From: Carya illinoinensis
Taxonomy: Eukaryota; Streptophyta; Magnoliopsida; Fagales; Juglandaceae
Direction of reading: 5' to 3'
NCBI RefSeq assembly: GCF_018687715.1
Contig: NC_056755.1
Location: forward strand, 32,390,501 to 32,454,500
DNA length: 64,000 bases
This document shows positions 32,166 through 45,502 of this stretch, in pieces (within the stretch, counting starts at the first letter, position 1; every line of letters starts with the position of its first letter). Position numbers and translations under genes: made by a program. Under the pieces are notes generated by a model. It ran no database searches. It was not told the DNA's origin and saw only the letters and a program-made list of their open reading frames with translations.

Positions 32166-34563
32166 ATGACCCTTACCATGTTAATGAAGATACTTGCTTC
32201 GTTGACTCCCAGTCCCAGTGAGACAACTCATAATGATGCTTTCAATACTGTTAATACGAATTTTGTATTTGGATTTTTATCAATATTTTTATCATATGTA
32301 TTGGGATTTTTGTTAACAAATTTGTGGTCTTATCTCAAATTGCAATTGAACCCTATGGAACCTAGTGCTGTTGTGCCTTTATTTGAGTCTGAATCAATGC
32401 CCAATGTGATTCATTTGGATAGCACTCTACCTCCAACTTTGGATAGCTCTCTCCCTACAACTAGTCCTCAAATTTGCCCTCCTATATCAAGAAGACGAAG
32501 TAGATCTGAAGTATGGCAACACTTTACAAGGGTTGCGGAGGCCGAGGATCCTAATGAATCCAAAGCCAGATGCGATTATTGTAGTAAGGTTTTATTATGC
32601 CATCCTAAAAGACAAGGTACTTCATCCTTGAAGTACCATAATAAAAGATGTAAAGCCTTTAATACTAGTGAGGTTGGAAGGGATAACCCCCAATAAAAAG
32701 TGACCGGCACTAGCAAGATGAGGGTGGATGGTACAACTAGAAATCCTAGTGTTGGACTTGCCAAGTAAAACGAACAGAAAATATGGTCAGCGGTAGCTAA
32801 AATGATAATTATGGATGAGCTACCGTTTAGATTTGTAGAAAAACAAGGTTTTAAAGACTTTATGGCCGTAGTTGAGCCTAGATTTCCAATTCTCTCTCGC
32901 ATTACTGTTATGCGAGATTGTATGAAGATGTACATGTTAGAAAAAAAAAGTTGAAGAACATGTTCATGGCATCCAATTATAAGATTTGCATCACTACTGA
33001 CATGTGGACATCAATTCAAAATCTAAATTATATGTGCATAACAGCCCATTTTATTGATGATGATTGGATCTTGCATAAGAGAATTATAGATTTTAACAAA
33101 GTTCCTGGTCACAAAGGGATAACAATAGGAAAAGAGATTGAGTCATCTGTACTTGGATGTGGTATAAAGAAGATATTTACAATTACAGTCGATAATGCAT
33201 CTTCTAATACTACGACTATTGATTATTTGAGGAAAATTGCTAAATTTAGGGACTATATGGTATTAGATAATGACCTTATGTATATAAGATGTTATGCACA
33301 TATTTTGAATCTCATTGTCCAGGATGGATTAAAAGAAATTGATAAATCAATTGTGAAAATTCAAAATGCAGTTAAATATGTGAAGTTTTCCCCAGGAAGA
33401 CTAATAAGTTCAAGTCATATGCAGAGAAACAAAATATTTTAGGTGGTGACCTTCTTTGTCTTAATGTTCCAACTAGGTGGAACTCAACATACCTAATGTT
33501 GAGTGCGACTCTCAAATATTATGCGGCGTTTGAGGTGCTGCAAGATGAAGACAATGAGTTTGGCCCATATTTACATGAGGTTGGATAAGAGATACCAACT
33601 TTACATGATTGGGAAACCATCAAGGTTTTTGTACAATTTTTTAAGCTTTTTTATGATACCACTTTGCAGGCTTCAAGCTCATTTTATGCAACTTCAAATT
33701 TGTTCATTAAAGAAATATTTACAATCTATAAACATTTGAACAAATTTTCCATGAGTGAGAGTAATGTACTAAAAATCATGTCGGAGAGGATGTTGTTGAA
33801 ATATGACAAGTATTGAGGGGATTGTGGGAAATCGAACAAAATGTTGTTTATTGCATCTATGCCTCATCCGCGCTTCAAGTTGGAAGTTTTGGAGTTTTGT
33901 TTTATAAATATTCTTAACCATGAGCGAGCATCTGAACTTGTTGATTGGTTAAGGAGGATGATTGAGCGGATGTATAAGCAATATTAAAAATCTAATGTAA
34001 GTTCAAGTAGGGGCCAATCAAGTGTTGGTGAGACCCAAAGCAACACTTCTTATAATGATGAGGATGATATATTCAATTTATTTCAGCAATATCAAGCATC
34101 AAAAGCTGTGGTAGAGTCTAAATCAGAATTGGATAAGTATTTCATGGAAAGTGTTGAAGGATCGACACTCGACTTTGATATTCTAATATGGTGGAAGGTG
34201 AACTCAATCAGATATCCGATTCTTGCCAATATAGCTCAAGATGTGTTAGCTATTCCGATATCTACTGTTGCTTCTGAGTCGGCATTTAGCGTTGGAGGTC
34301 GGGTCTTAGATTCATTTCGTAGCTTATTGGCCCCAACAACAGTTGAAGTTCTTATTTACACACAAAATTGGTTGATGGCTCCCTCCATTAATTATGACTC
34401 CCAAGATGTAATGGAAGATGATGAAAACTACAAGTTAGAAACCGGTAAGATTCACATTTGAAGAATATTTTCTTATAGTCTTTTCAATTAATTATATGTT
34501 TAACATTATTTTTTATTTCTTGTAGAGATAACTTTGAAGAATATTTTGAATGAGGCCGATTGA
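32166..34563 (+). pseudogene. hAT transposase (zf-BED, RICESLEEPER-like)
   Basis: Pieces lie in three frames. 32166-32696: N terminus and BED zinc finger (SEVWQHF, CDYCSKVLL, TSSLKYHNKRC; about 32500-32660). 32918-33442: catalytic core part (TTDMWTS, YMCITAHFID, ITVDNASSN, RCYAHILNLIVQDGL). 34108-34461: C-terminal dimerisation domain (DILIWWKVN, RYPILANIAQDVLAIPISTVASE, the hAT signature). Stops at 32694 and 32768 and several frame changes disrupt it. An intron (34445-34525, GTAAGA...TTGTAG) would join the end to a final exon TLKNILNEAD with a stop at 34561-34563. Confidence 0.88.
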
Positions 34564-34806
34564 AGATTCTTTGAAGAATACACAATTCTTTGGAAGATGA
34601 TGAAAGATGATGTAATGGAAGATGATGAAAACTACAAGTTAGAAACCGGTACGATTCATATTTGAATAATATTTTCTTATAGTCTTTTCAATTAAATATA
34701 TGTTTAACATTATTTTTTATTTCTTGTAGAGATAGCTTTGAAGAATATTTTGAATGAGGCCGATTGAAGATTTTTTAAAGAATACACAATTCTTTGGGAG
34801 TAGGAC
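34405..34806 (+). repeat. 204-base tandem duplication spanning the last hAT intron and exon
   Basis: GATGTAATGGAAGATGATG begins both units (34405 and 34609). Each unit contains the end of the penultimate exon, the intron and the last exon with its stop. In the second unit the donor is GTACGA instead of GTAAGA, and the acceptor TTGTAG is kept. Confidence 0.88.
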
Positions 34807-34970
34807 CTATGGATACAGAAGCCGCTTGTGCATTTTAAAAATTAAATAGGACCTATGGATTTTTGGTTTAGTGTGATTACTAAAAGTACATTTATACAAC
34901 ATTATTGGTTTATTAAATGAACACATGAACATTATTGGTTTATTTTTGGTATTTGTTTTTTAAAACCTTG

Positions 34971-37900
34971 GTTTAAAAAGCATTGGTAGGGAAGTTGGTT
35001 GTATGAATGATTGGAAAAAATCAAGTTAATACAAATTTGCAATCATTATATCCAATGGATTTTTTTTTCTTCTAGAAAATGTAGCCAAAGTCAGTGAAGT
35101 TAATCAACAGTTTTATCAAATTAATTTACATTTTTGGCATCATCCTATTAAGTACAAGACGAGAAGTTGTGCAAAAATTTCGTATCCATTCATTAATATT
35201 AACAAATGAGAAATTTCTTGAAGGAGTTTTGCTTGGTGGGAATGTTTTATAATTTGCATTTGTTATCTTATTCTCATGAAAAGATGAATTCTACTAATAC
35301 GAAAATAATTTGCATTTAAAACAAGTAGACATGTGACAAATTCTTAAAAAATTGTCTATATGGTTTTCTTCCTAATACATTACAAGTATAATATATATAT
35401 ATATATATATTTACACCAAAAACACAAAAAAAGGGATCGGAACACTATTCCGAATTCTTATCAGGTCGGATATCGATTATCAGGTAAACGGAAGCTAGCC
35501 TTATCAAGTCAGGTTGGGATGTTTTATCGGATTGGGTCGGGTAGTTGAATAGTGCTAGTCCTTCGGCCAGTTGCATCTCTTTCTAGTTATTTTAGAGTGA
35601 ATTCGTTGTTGTGTCAGTGTGGGTTCCATTGTTTGTCAGAATGAGGGATGGTTTGGTCGGCTGTTGGGATGGGATGGGATGGGTATGAGTTGGGCTACTA
35701 TGTCCTTTTAATTTGCTCACTTGGTATGCATAAGTGTAAATTACACTTTTATTTATTTATTTTATTTCATACATTTTAAAGAAAATTTTACATATCATTC
35801 CTACATTACATATCAACATATAATTAATCATTTTTATCATTTTTTATTTACACATATATTAATATGTAAATATGTGTATTTAAATAGAAAAATAAATATG
35901 ATAAATCACATATTGATATGTAGTATAAAGATGATGAGAAATATTTTTCTGTTATCTATATTTGAAAATTACTGTATTAACTTACAATTATCTTATAATT
36001 TTTTTACTAACTCTATTAAATGAAGTGGGTAGATATCAGCCTATGGCCAAAAACGAAAATATGGTTGATATTTTCAGTAATATATTCACAAAATATATTA
36101 TACAAAAAAATATTAAAATAAATTGACCAAGATTTTCCACTTAATAATATAAATATATATTTATAGCTTTTATGAATTGGAGGTCATTAACATTTTATTC
36201 AGTTCGATCTTTTCCAGGTGTGAAAATTCAACAAAAAATAAAAAATAATATTATCATTGATTTCCTTTAATCCATTTAAAATCACCTATATTTGTTATGC
36301 AGGATGTTACAAAATTATTGTCATCACTAATCACAACTGTTACTTTGGGCCGGACCCATAGCAAAGATACTTCAATCATCCATCCGGTTCTCAAGATGGG
36401 CCTAGAACTAATATCATTCTAAACCCGGTTTATGGCAGGCCCTAAGGTAGCTGGACCAGACCTCATAAACCGAACGGCTTGTCAACAATTTTGGGTTCGG
36501 TTCATTAAGATGTTTGCTCGAGACTCGATTTCGTTCATTGACTAAGCAAATTAAAACGGAGTCCATGTTTAAAGTTCATTGCCTAACAGAATGAACTTGA
36601 ACAAACCCAACGTGAATAATATGTGTATATATATATATATGTATATATTATTTTAGTAAAATTATTTTATTTTTAAGTCGGTGTATAGAGTATATAATTC
36701 ACATCACTTAAATTGTAAGATTTGACTTGTAAAATTTAAATTTTAAAATTTATTTTTTAATTCAAATTATATCATATATTCATTTTAGTTAGTGTGTTCT
36801 GCACATCGACTTAAAAATAAACTTTATCATTAAAATACGTGTTATTGTGAAAGTGTATATGTAAAATTTAAAACTGAAAATTATTTTAATATAATTTTTA
36901 AGAGTATTTTTGTTTTATATTTTTTAAAATTTTTTATTAATTTTTGTGTCTAGATAATGATTGGGTAATGGTTGGATGGAAAGTATAAAAGTTGAAATAA
37001 GAAATTTGAGATATAAAGATGTTTGCTTTAATTTAGAAATAATTGAGAATCTTTGAAAATGTTTGTAAACCGAATATTACCATATATTTTATAGTTTTTT
37101 TCTTTACTAATTCTATTTTAAATGGAGATTATTTTTTATTAAATAAAATTCTAAGGTATCTTTATTTTATAACAATTATATCTTTATTTTTGGGTACTCA
37201 ATTTATTTATTATATCTTTACATCTTTATAAAGATATAATCTTTATAATGATTATAAAATAATAACAATGCCATTGCTATTTCTAATGTCAATTCTCTTA
37301 GAAATGCCAGAAAAAACGCTAGTCCCAAATGCCAGTGCTATTTCTAAATGGCAGTGCACTTAGAAAAGCCAGTGGAGCTATAAGTTTAGCTAATATGTCA
37401 CTATTTGAGCCACATTGAATTAGTCAAACTAAATTCATCCACCATATGAGCTAGATCTATCCCAGAAGTCAAATATATGATTGGTTCTATAGCAGGATCA
37501 AATGTATTTTTTATTAATATTTCGCCAGACACCCTATTTCATTTGTTTCTTTCCCGTGGCTCCTTTATATTCTCTCCCTCCTCTTGTGCTTTTTCTCTCT
37601 ACCTTGTCCTCGTTGTTAGATCGTGCCCATTGCCAGCTCCTCTCCGTCACCAGTGAGGTTTCTGTTGTCTTCTACACTCTCTCAAAATTTCTTCCTCATG
37701 GGACCAATTCATTCTTCACAGATTGAGGAAATCTTTTCCTCCAAATACCAAAATTTCTTCTCCACACCTTGTTCTTCACAGCTTGTTCTTGGTCATTTTT
37801 TCTTGTGATCGTGCCTCCATCATCGATGCAACTTCTCCATCCACTCACATCGGCATTGCTTGAACTCCTCCAACATCCAAGCTGCCATATCTTTGTTTTG

Positions 37901-38985
37901 CCAATTTCTACATCTTTAATTTGCCATTTTCATAAATTGGTTCAACTTTTTTGCATTTTCGGTTCATTTATCTCCTCTTCTTTAAACAAAGCTCTTCAAT
38001 CAACGCTACACCACTTCCAATCACCACACAGAGCTCCTCTATCAAGGGTAAGAATCAAGACCTTATATTGATTCAAATTTATATTACTAGTTTGTGACTT
38101 TAAGTGAGATTTGGGTTGATTTCTCATATGCACTTCTTTGGATTTTTGTTTATTGGTTTGTGCTTATTTGGAGCTGGATAGATTTTAGAGATTTTAAGTT
38201 CTTTTTAATGGATTGATTTTAGGGATGCTATTTAGAGATCTCGATGTGAGGATGAGGGGGTGCAAAGAAAGGTTGGTGAAGCTTTGGATTTTTTTATTTT
38301 TGTTTTTGTTTTTGTTTTTAAAAAAAATTCGAGGATGAGGCTAAATGAAAGCAACATACTGAAGAAGAAATAGTTGTAGAGAATGGAAAATGTTGTCCAA
38401 TTTTTGTGCTTGTAATCTCCTTTGAACCTGGTGAAGTTGTTGGTCCAAGTGAGCATGCATGAAAAGGAAGAGAAACGTCGGTGTTATATATTTGTGGTTC
38501 AAGTGATGAAACCTTATTTTGTTGTTTGTTTTGTTATAATCGATTGAGTAGTTGTTAAACTTGTTATGTGTTGTTTGGAAAATATGTGTAGCTGTTGTTG
38601 TTTGGACATTTAGGCTATAAAAACTGGATTAACAATGAAGTAGGAGTTGGTTCAATATCATGTAGACACCTCACCTTTTTATTATATATATGATGAGTAC
38701 TTAACAATGTTGAAAGACTAACATATATTTTAAATTTCTCCAAGGAGGAATTTGTTACAATTTCTAAGTGACTATATAACTGAATTTTTTGGGTCATACT
38801 TTTGTCTTTCATGCTTGATAGAAACATGAATTAGATAAGAAATTACCAAGTTTTAGAAATTCTATGTGCCAACAATTGCATACTTTCTTCAGGCTGCACT
38901 CAAAGTGCCTTTGATGCTAACACTAAGATGATCTACCAAATATCTTTCCTAGGAAATGAGAACCACCTCTAGTGTAGCTTAATTA
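34971..38985. other. AT-rich noncoding stretch
   Basis: It contains a TA microsatellite at about 35391-35411, GGGAT repeats at about 35668-35685 and long A/T-rich segments. Around 37500-38060 the base composition changes to C/T-rich with several overlapping short frames, and GG|GTAAG at about 38049 could be a splice donor. This looks like an untranslated first exon of an unknown gene or element, but no coding exon follows. Confidence 0.4.
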
Positions 38986-39265
38986 GTTATATGGCGGTCC
39001 TTCTCTCTCCTTCTTCTCTAGAGGAAAAGAGTGTAAGGTTAGTTTTTCCTGCGCGTCTTTGTACGTTAGGAGTTGATCTCTTGGATTCAATCTGAGAGTT
39101 AGTGGATTTACTTTCTTGTTATCTAGTTTCCCATCCTTGTTCGAGGAAGTGGTGTTAGTAGGAACTTGCCGGAGGTTTGGAGCTTGTGTCTTCCAAAAGA
39201 AGCAAACATTTTCAATCACAACAAGCCAGCCAAAGTGACAATACAAGAGATGGTTAAAAACATGT

Positions 39266-40476
39266 ATGGCGGAGGAGGACCTTTCAAAACTTTGGGAAGG
39301 TCTCAACCTAACCGAGGTAGAAGAAGAACCACTTAAAGTTACAGATGAAGACATCATGGCGGCAACTCAGAGAGGAAAAAATTGCCTGTTGGCAAAAGTC
39401 ATCACCGAGAGGTATTTCAACAAGGAGGCCTTTCGGTCCACCATGCTTAAGTATGGAGGAACGAAGGAGGTATGACATTCACTGAGATAGGTGACAGTAG
39501 TTTCATGCTGGAGTTTGAAAACGGAATAGACAAGCAGAAGATTCTCCAAGGCAGGCCTTGGACATTTGACAGGAACTTAATAGAGATCCAAGACATTGAC
39601 AGCGGCCTTCCCCCATGTGTGGTGAGCTTCTCCCATGAACCTTTCAGGGTCCAAATCCATAGCATTCCTTTTGCTGGTATCAGTGTAGAATATGGTAAAC
39701 AAATTGGCTCATCAATTGGTAGAGTCATTACTGTTGAGGTAGACAAGGAAGGACAAGGCTGGGGTCGGTGCTTGTGAGTGAAAGTAGAGCTGGACATCAC
39801 TAAGCCTTTGGTCAGAGGTAGATGGATGCAAGTGGGAGAAAGGAGAGTCTGGGCAGCTTTCAAGTATGAGCGACTACAGAATTTCTGCTTCAGATGTGGT
39901 GTTATCATGCACCAAGGTAGAGGATGCCCTTTACAAAAGTCTCAAGGAGATCAAACTTCCCAGTATGGACACTGGCTTAGAGCCATGCCTCCCAAAACTC
40001 CATTGGGAGCCTCCAGGTCCTATGGAGGTAGCTCAACGACAAATAATTCTGATCCTAAAAGGTGACATGCAGACATGGAGGATATGAACAGTGCAAAAAG
40101 GACATACAATGAAGGTCATGGGGATGAGTTGAGATCACTAAGCCAGGAGAGGGAGGAGGTGGGGAGTCAACTGGTACAAGGTTCCATGATGGAGGAAGAA
40201 GAGGGACCACATCCCCAGGACAGGAGCCAATACTGTGCTCTGACAGGTGAGTTTCCTCTCGTCTATATAGTAGAAAAGGACCACAAATTGTCCACTATCG
40301 TATCCTGCAACATAGCCCATACAATCCAGTCAAGTCCTACCTTTTCACCAACTGGGGAATGTCTAGATGTTGACGTGGACCAGGACCCCAAAAGTGCAAA
40401 AGTCAAATGTAAGGCAACCCGACTTAACCCCTCAACCAAATGCCAAAAGAGTCGTGATAGAACTAAACCAGATTAG
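39266..40476 (+). pseudogene. LINE ORF1 (DUF4283 / zinc-knuckle nucleic-acid-binding protein)
   Basis: 39266-39470 begins MAEEDLSKLWEGLNLTE, the usual start of plant LINE ORF1. After a frame change at about 39465, 39472-39777 carries the DUF4283-like domain (ILQGRPWTFDRNLIEI, PFRVQIHSIP). After a TGA at 39775, in the same frame, comes GRWMQVGERRVWAAFKYERL and a CCHC knuckle (CX2CX4HX4C, 39886-39927, FCFRCGVIMHQGRGC). Another stop is at 40063. The C-terminal part is polar and unremarkable. ORF1 binds the element RNA in this family. Confidence 0.85.
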
Positions 40477-40835
40477 GAAGCCCAGGGCAAGTACTCTATA
40501 ACTACAAGAAAGACCACCTAGAAAAGGAAAGCTCGTGACACTATACCGACAAAGACCATAAATCCTGATGACTCAACTGAACTCCCAAGAAAGAGAGTTG
40601 GCAGTACTATATTGGGTGACATCTCTAACACCCAAGGCACTAAAAGAACAAAGTTACATTATATGTGCTCTGAGGCCAACCAGGCCAAAGGTAGTGATGA
40701 TCCCAAAAATCTGGCAGAGGCTGCAAGATAGCCCTGCCAAGATAAATGAACCTATTAAGCTAGAACTACTGAGGGCTTGGGAACACTAAAACAGTTAGCT
40801 TCCTTAAGCTTCTAGTTAAGAAAAAGAGCCCAACC

Positions 40836-43800
40836 ATGATTTTTCTCATGGAGACAAAATGTGCAACAAGAAGAGTGGAAGAAGTTAGAAGAGCCCTTAA
40901 TTTTGAATCATGTCTGGTTGTTGAAAGTAGAGGTAGTGCTAGTGGTTTGGCTCTAATGTTGAAAACTCACACTAAGGTATCCATTTATAATTATTCAAGG
41001 TGGCACATTAGTGCCCATGTATCGAGCTTAACAGAGAACCAGACTTGGTTGTTCACAGCTTTTATGGTCAAGCAGAAACCTCAAAGAGGAGTAGTAACTG
41101 GGAGTTCCTAAAGTTCCTAAAACCTCTCAATCCAGTCCCTTGGCTATGGTGACTTCAATGAACTGACTTGTTAGGCTGAAAAATTGGGAGGCCCTCCCAT
41201 ACCCTATCGACAAATGGAGATTTTTAGAGAAGCTCTTCAGTGGTGCTCCTTGAATAAGCTAAGGATAGAAGGACCAAAATTTACTTGGGCAACTAATAGG
41301 ATTGGCCCAAGTCATACCAAAGAACTACTAGATCGAGCCTTAGGCAACCCAACTTGGCTACAAATGTTTAAAGATGCCTCATGCAAGGCCATTCCTATAG
41401 TAAAATCAGACCACTCACCCCTAAACATTTGGTTAGATTGCAGAAGGAACATTGACACTAGTAAGTCCAGACCTTTTAGATTTGAAGCTGCATAGAACTT
41501 GAAGGAAGGATGTGACTCTACTATTAAGGAGGTGTGGGGAATGGCTACTCTAGGTGATAGCCAAACCTCAATAATGACTAAAAGACTTATAAACTACAGT
41601 TTAGCATTGAAGAAGTGGAATTCTACAGAGAATAGAAGAACACCTTCTGAGATCAAGGAAAAAATGATAAGGCTTGGTGAACTACAAGACAAGGTTAGTG
41701 GGGATCAGATGCCATCCATTTTCAAACTACAAAATGAAATTGAAACAACCTTAGTTGAGGAAGACCTGAAGTGGAGGCAAAGAGCAAAACAACACTGGAT
41801 GAAAATGGGAGATAAAAATACAAAGTTTTACCACTTGCATGCTACCCAAAGAAGAAACACAAATAGAATCCAGCAAATCCTTGATTGCAGGGGTAACTTG
41901 GTCACTGAAAAACAACACATAGGGCCTATACTTTCCGCATTTTTCATTGATCTATTTACATCATCAAGGCCCTGCGGAATTGAAGAATGGTTAGACGACA
42001 TGCCCCAGAAAGTCACACCTGAAATGAACACTTACCTGACAAGGATATTCATTGCAGAGGAGGTAAGGGAAGTAGTTTTCCAGATGAATGGTTTGGGTTC
42101 TCCAGGGCCAGATGGCTTTCCTGCTCTATTCTATCAATCCAAGTGGGAAGTGGTAGGGAAAGAGGTCTCTAATTTTGCTCTAAACATTCTAAATGAAGGG
42201 GAACTCTTGGAGGGAGCCAATGACACTTTCATTACTCTCATCCAAAAACTTAAGGAGGCTAAAAGAGTTGCTGACTTTAGACCTATCAGCTTATGTAACA
42301 TTTTATACAAAATTGTAGCTAAGGTTATTGCAAATAGACTCAAATTTATACTGCCTAACATTATCTCCCCAAACCAGAGTGCTTTTGTTCCAAGTAGGGC
42401 CGTCACATACAACATTTTGGTGGCTTATGAAGCTCTCCACTCAATGTCTACAAGGTTGCAAGGGAAATTTGGCTATATGGCATTCAAACTAGATATGAGC
42501 AAGGCCTATGAGTGTGTGGAGTGGCCTTTCCTCTCATCTGTAATGGCAAAGCTGGGGTTTGACAGCAAGGTAATCTCCTTGGTAATGGAATGTATAACTT
42601 TAGTCTCATACTCAATCCTACTCAATGGTGAACCACAACCCCATTTCAAGCCATCCCGAGGACTAAGGCAAGGGGACCCCCTTTCCCCCTACCTCTTCAT
42701 TCTACATGCAGAAACTCTATCCTCCCTACTCCACAAGGCAGATAGAGAAGGAAGTATTACTAGTTTACCAATGGGAAGAGGCCCAACCAACGTTAGTCAT
42801 TTATTCTTTGCTGATGACAGCATGATCTTCTGCAAATTTAATTCCCTAGAATGGGGCAGGCTTATGAGAATTTTGGGCCAATATGAGAGTGCCTCTGGTC
42901 AGATGCTCAACAAGGAAAAATCTTCCATCTATTTTAGCAAGGATACTCCAACAGAAAATAAAAAAACCATCCTGAGAATTGCTGGGGTGTAGGCTATTGG
43001 CTCATTTGAGAAATACCTTGGGCTTCCAGCCATGGTGGGGAGAGCAAAAACAACATCATTCCATGGACTTATTGATAAGGTTTGGGCTCGAGTCACTAAT
43101 TGGAAAACCAATTGCCTATCCATAGCTGGTAAAGAGATCATACTCAAATTTGTTCTACAGGCAATACCCACCTACACTATGGGCATTTTCCTCCTCCCCC
43201 AATCCATTATTAATAGACTAGACCAACTATTAGGGAAGTTATGGTGGGGATTTGATGAAAATCAGACAAGAATTCAATGGGTCAAATGGGACAATCTTAG
43301 CAAGCCTCAGGACCAGGGTGGTATGGGTTTCAGGAGTTTCAAGAGCTTTAATTTGGCTTTACTAACAAAACAAGGGTGGAATATCCTAACAAAACCTGAA
43401 AGCCTGCCTGCCCAAATTCTAAAATAGAAGTACTATGCCCAAGGATCCTTTCTAGCAGCAAAACTAGGTTATAGACCTTCCCTGGTGTGGAGAAGCCTGA
43501 AAGCATGACTTGGCCTTTTGAAGGAGGGACTTCTATGGAAAGTTGGCAATGGAGCTAAGATCAAGATATGGGAAGACAGGTGGTTGCCCAGACCTCATGT
43601 CCTCTCTCCTAATCCTGATAGGATTGAGAACACAACAACAACACTGGTGGATGAGCTAATAGATCTAGTGCTAAGGAAGTGGGACGACAATCTCCTACAC
43701 AATCTATTCTCACAGGATAGTGTGGATATCATTAAAACTATCCCTATTAGCCTGGGTGGTAGAGAGGATTGATTGGGATGGGGAGGAACATCCAATGGCA

Positions 43801-44870
43801 TCTTCTTTGTGAGAAGTGCCTACCATATGCAAAAAGAACTACAAACCAACCTAGAGAGTGGCACATCAAATAACTTAAACCAAGAGGGATTCTGGAAGGA
43901 AATGTGGAAGATGAAGCTTCCAAATGGAGTAAGGATGTTCCTTTTGAGGGCCTGTAGTGAGGCTTTGGCCACCTTTAGTAACCTATGCAGAAGGAAGATT
44001 AGAGAGGAAAATCTATGCCCAATATGCCATCCACAGGAGGAAACTTTGAGCCATGCATTGTGGAGTTGTGGAGTTGCTCGAGATGTATGGGGACAGGCCA
44101 GTAGACATATCCAAAAAACGACCACTAATGATCCGTGCTTTAATGTAGTTTGGTCCCAGATGAGAGAAAGATTATTCCAACCTGAAATGGAAGAAGCAGG
44201 CATGATAAAAAGACTCCTCTGGACCAGGAGGAATGACTTTGTGCATGGGAAAGCATTCAGACACCCAAACTCAATCATTCAGAAAACTGAAGGTGACCTG
44301 AGATGTTTCAAGAAAGCTCAGACTAAGACCTATGTTGGAATAACCAGGGGTAGCACACCATGTGAGAAATGGAAGAAACCCTCAGAGGGAAAATATAAAC
44401 TCAATTGGGATGCTGCTATTGATGTGTCAAGGGACCTGGTAGGCATTGGAGGCATCATTAGAGACTGCAATGGGGAGGTGCTAGCTACATTAAGAGCCAA
44501 AAGAAAAATGATCCTCTCCCCCTTTGCTGCAGAAGCTTATGCTTTGATGGTGGCTATGCTCTTCAGTAATGAAGCTGGGATACTTAAACTTATGCTTAAA
44601 GGCGACTCCTTACAGGTAGTTCAGAAATTGCAAAAACTAGTAGAGGACTGGAGTATAGGAGGCCTTATAGTGGAAGACACAAGAAAGGTCCTAAAGTCCT
44701 TTATTTCTTGGTCTGTTTGCCACACTAAGAGGGATGCTAATATGATAGCACATAAGCTAGCCAAGGATGCCCTTTTAAGTGATTATGATCTATATGATCT
44801 AGAGGAGATCCCAAATTGTATTAAGCAACTTGTTGCTGTTGAAGCTTTTGTAACCTTGTTTAAGCAATGA
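40836..44870 (+). pseudogene. LINE ORF2: endonuclease, RT, zf-RVT, RNase H
   Basis: Endonuclease (APE type): FLMETKC at the start, GDFNEL (about 41150) and SDHSPL (41406-41423). RT: SPGPDGFPALFYQ, FRPISLCNILYKIVAK, QSAFVPSRAV, KLDMSKAYE, LRQGDPLSPYLF and FADD at 42807-42818. Then the zf-RVT cysteine/histidine region (about 43900-44090: RVFLLRAC, CPICHPQEE, LWSC) and RNase H (NWDAAIDVS, GGIIRD, AEAYAL, GDSLQVV, RDANMIAHKLAK). All parts except the endonuclease middle share one frame, with stops at about 41496, 42990, 43425, 43506 and 43770. Several sit where Trp or Arg is expected. Confidence 0.9.
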
Positions 44871-44914
44871 AATAGTCATCTCCGTTTCAAAAAAAAAAAA
44901 AAAAGTTATATGGC

Positions 44915-45502
44915 AATTACCAAAAAATAGTCATCTCAACCAAAATTATTTTTCTGCAAACAATTCATTGAGTTCGGACCGATCCTCTATGTTGAATATC
45001 CATCTATCCATCCATCCATCTATCTATATTATATATATACACACACATATCGATGGCCTAATTACACATAATAAAGTCTATGATAGCTGTACAGATTATT
45101 GCTTATTTATAAAGTCCTACACTGTGTCCTATTCTTTGATTTAGTTCAATAAGAATTTTTTACTAGAACCAGAATAAACTATCCAAGTATTGTGGATGTT
45201 ATAGGCCGATGATGTCATAAAGCTTAAACATGATGCTACATAATGAGACATACCATAAATAATATTGCAACTCTAGCTTTATCTTCTTTGGACAGATCAT
45301 CAACAACTCAAAAACCTTATATGGAGTGAATGATAGTAAAGAGGCTTGAACATTTCAAGAATGTTCAGCTACCATTATTGTTGAACCAATTTTTATTTGG
45401 GCAATCCCACCAAAGAAAGAGATAGTTGGAAGACAATTTTGGGTTCCAAGTCATCAGTAAACGTATTTTGTTGTTATCAGCTTGGGGAGGGGGGTAGGGG
45501 AC
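44915..45502. other. Noncoding stretch
   Basis: Short TATC/CATC repeats at about 44998-45030 followed by TATA and CA tracts. No gene is seen. Confidence 0.5.

Larger units (their letters stand above)
30074..34970 (+). mobile_element. Decayed hAT transposon (boundaries tentative)
   Basis: A BED-finger hAT transposase is broken by frame changes. The left end CGAAGTTTTGAATTTCA resembles the ends of the two hAT MITEs (CAAAGTTTTGAATACC). At 34954-34970 the complement reads CAAGGTTTTAAAAAACA, a plausible partner. No clear 8-base duplication was found at these points, so the ends are an inference. Between the left end and the transposase lie a CT microsatellite and a noncoding leader of about 2 kb. 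Confidence 0.5.
38996..44904 (+). mobile_element. Full-length LINE (plant L1-type) with TSD and poly(A)
   Basis: A 5.9-kb non-LTR retrotransposon with a gag-like ORF1 and an endonuclease/RT/RNase H ORF2, ending in a run of about 16 A. The target duplication GTTATATGGC occurs at 38986-38995 and 44905-44914. The presence of the 5' end right after the TSD indicates a full-length insertion. Both ORFs have several stops and frame changes, so the copy is dead. Confidence 0.93.

Noticed and set aside
37495..38071. Overlapping frames of 60-100 residues
   Set aside because: C/T-rich composition opens several frames at once. No domain is seen, and the stretch looks like an untranslated leader.
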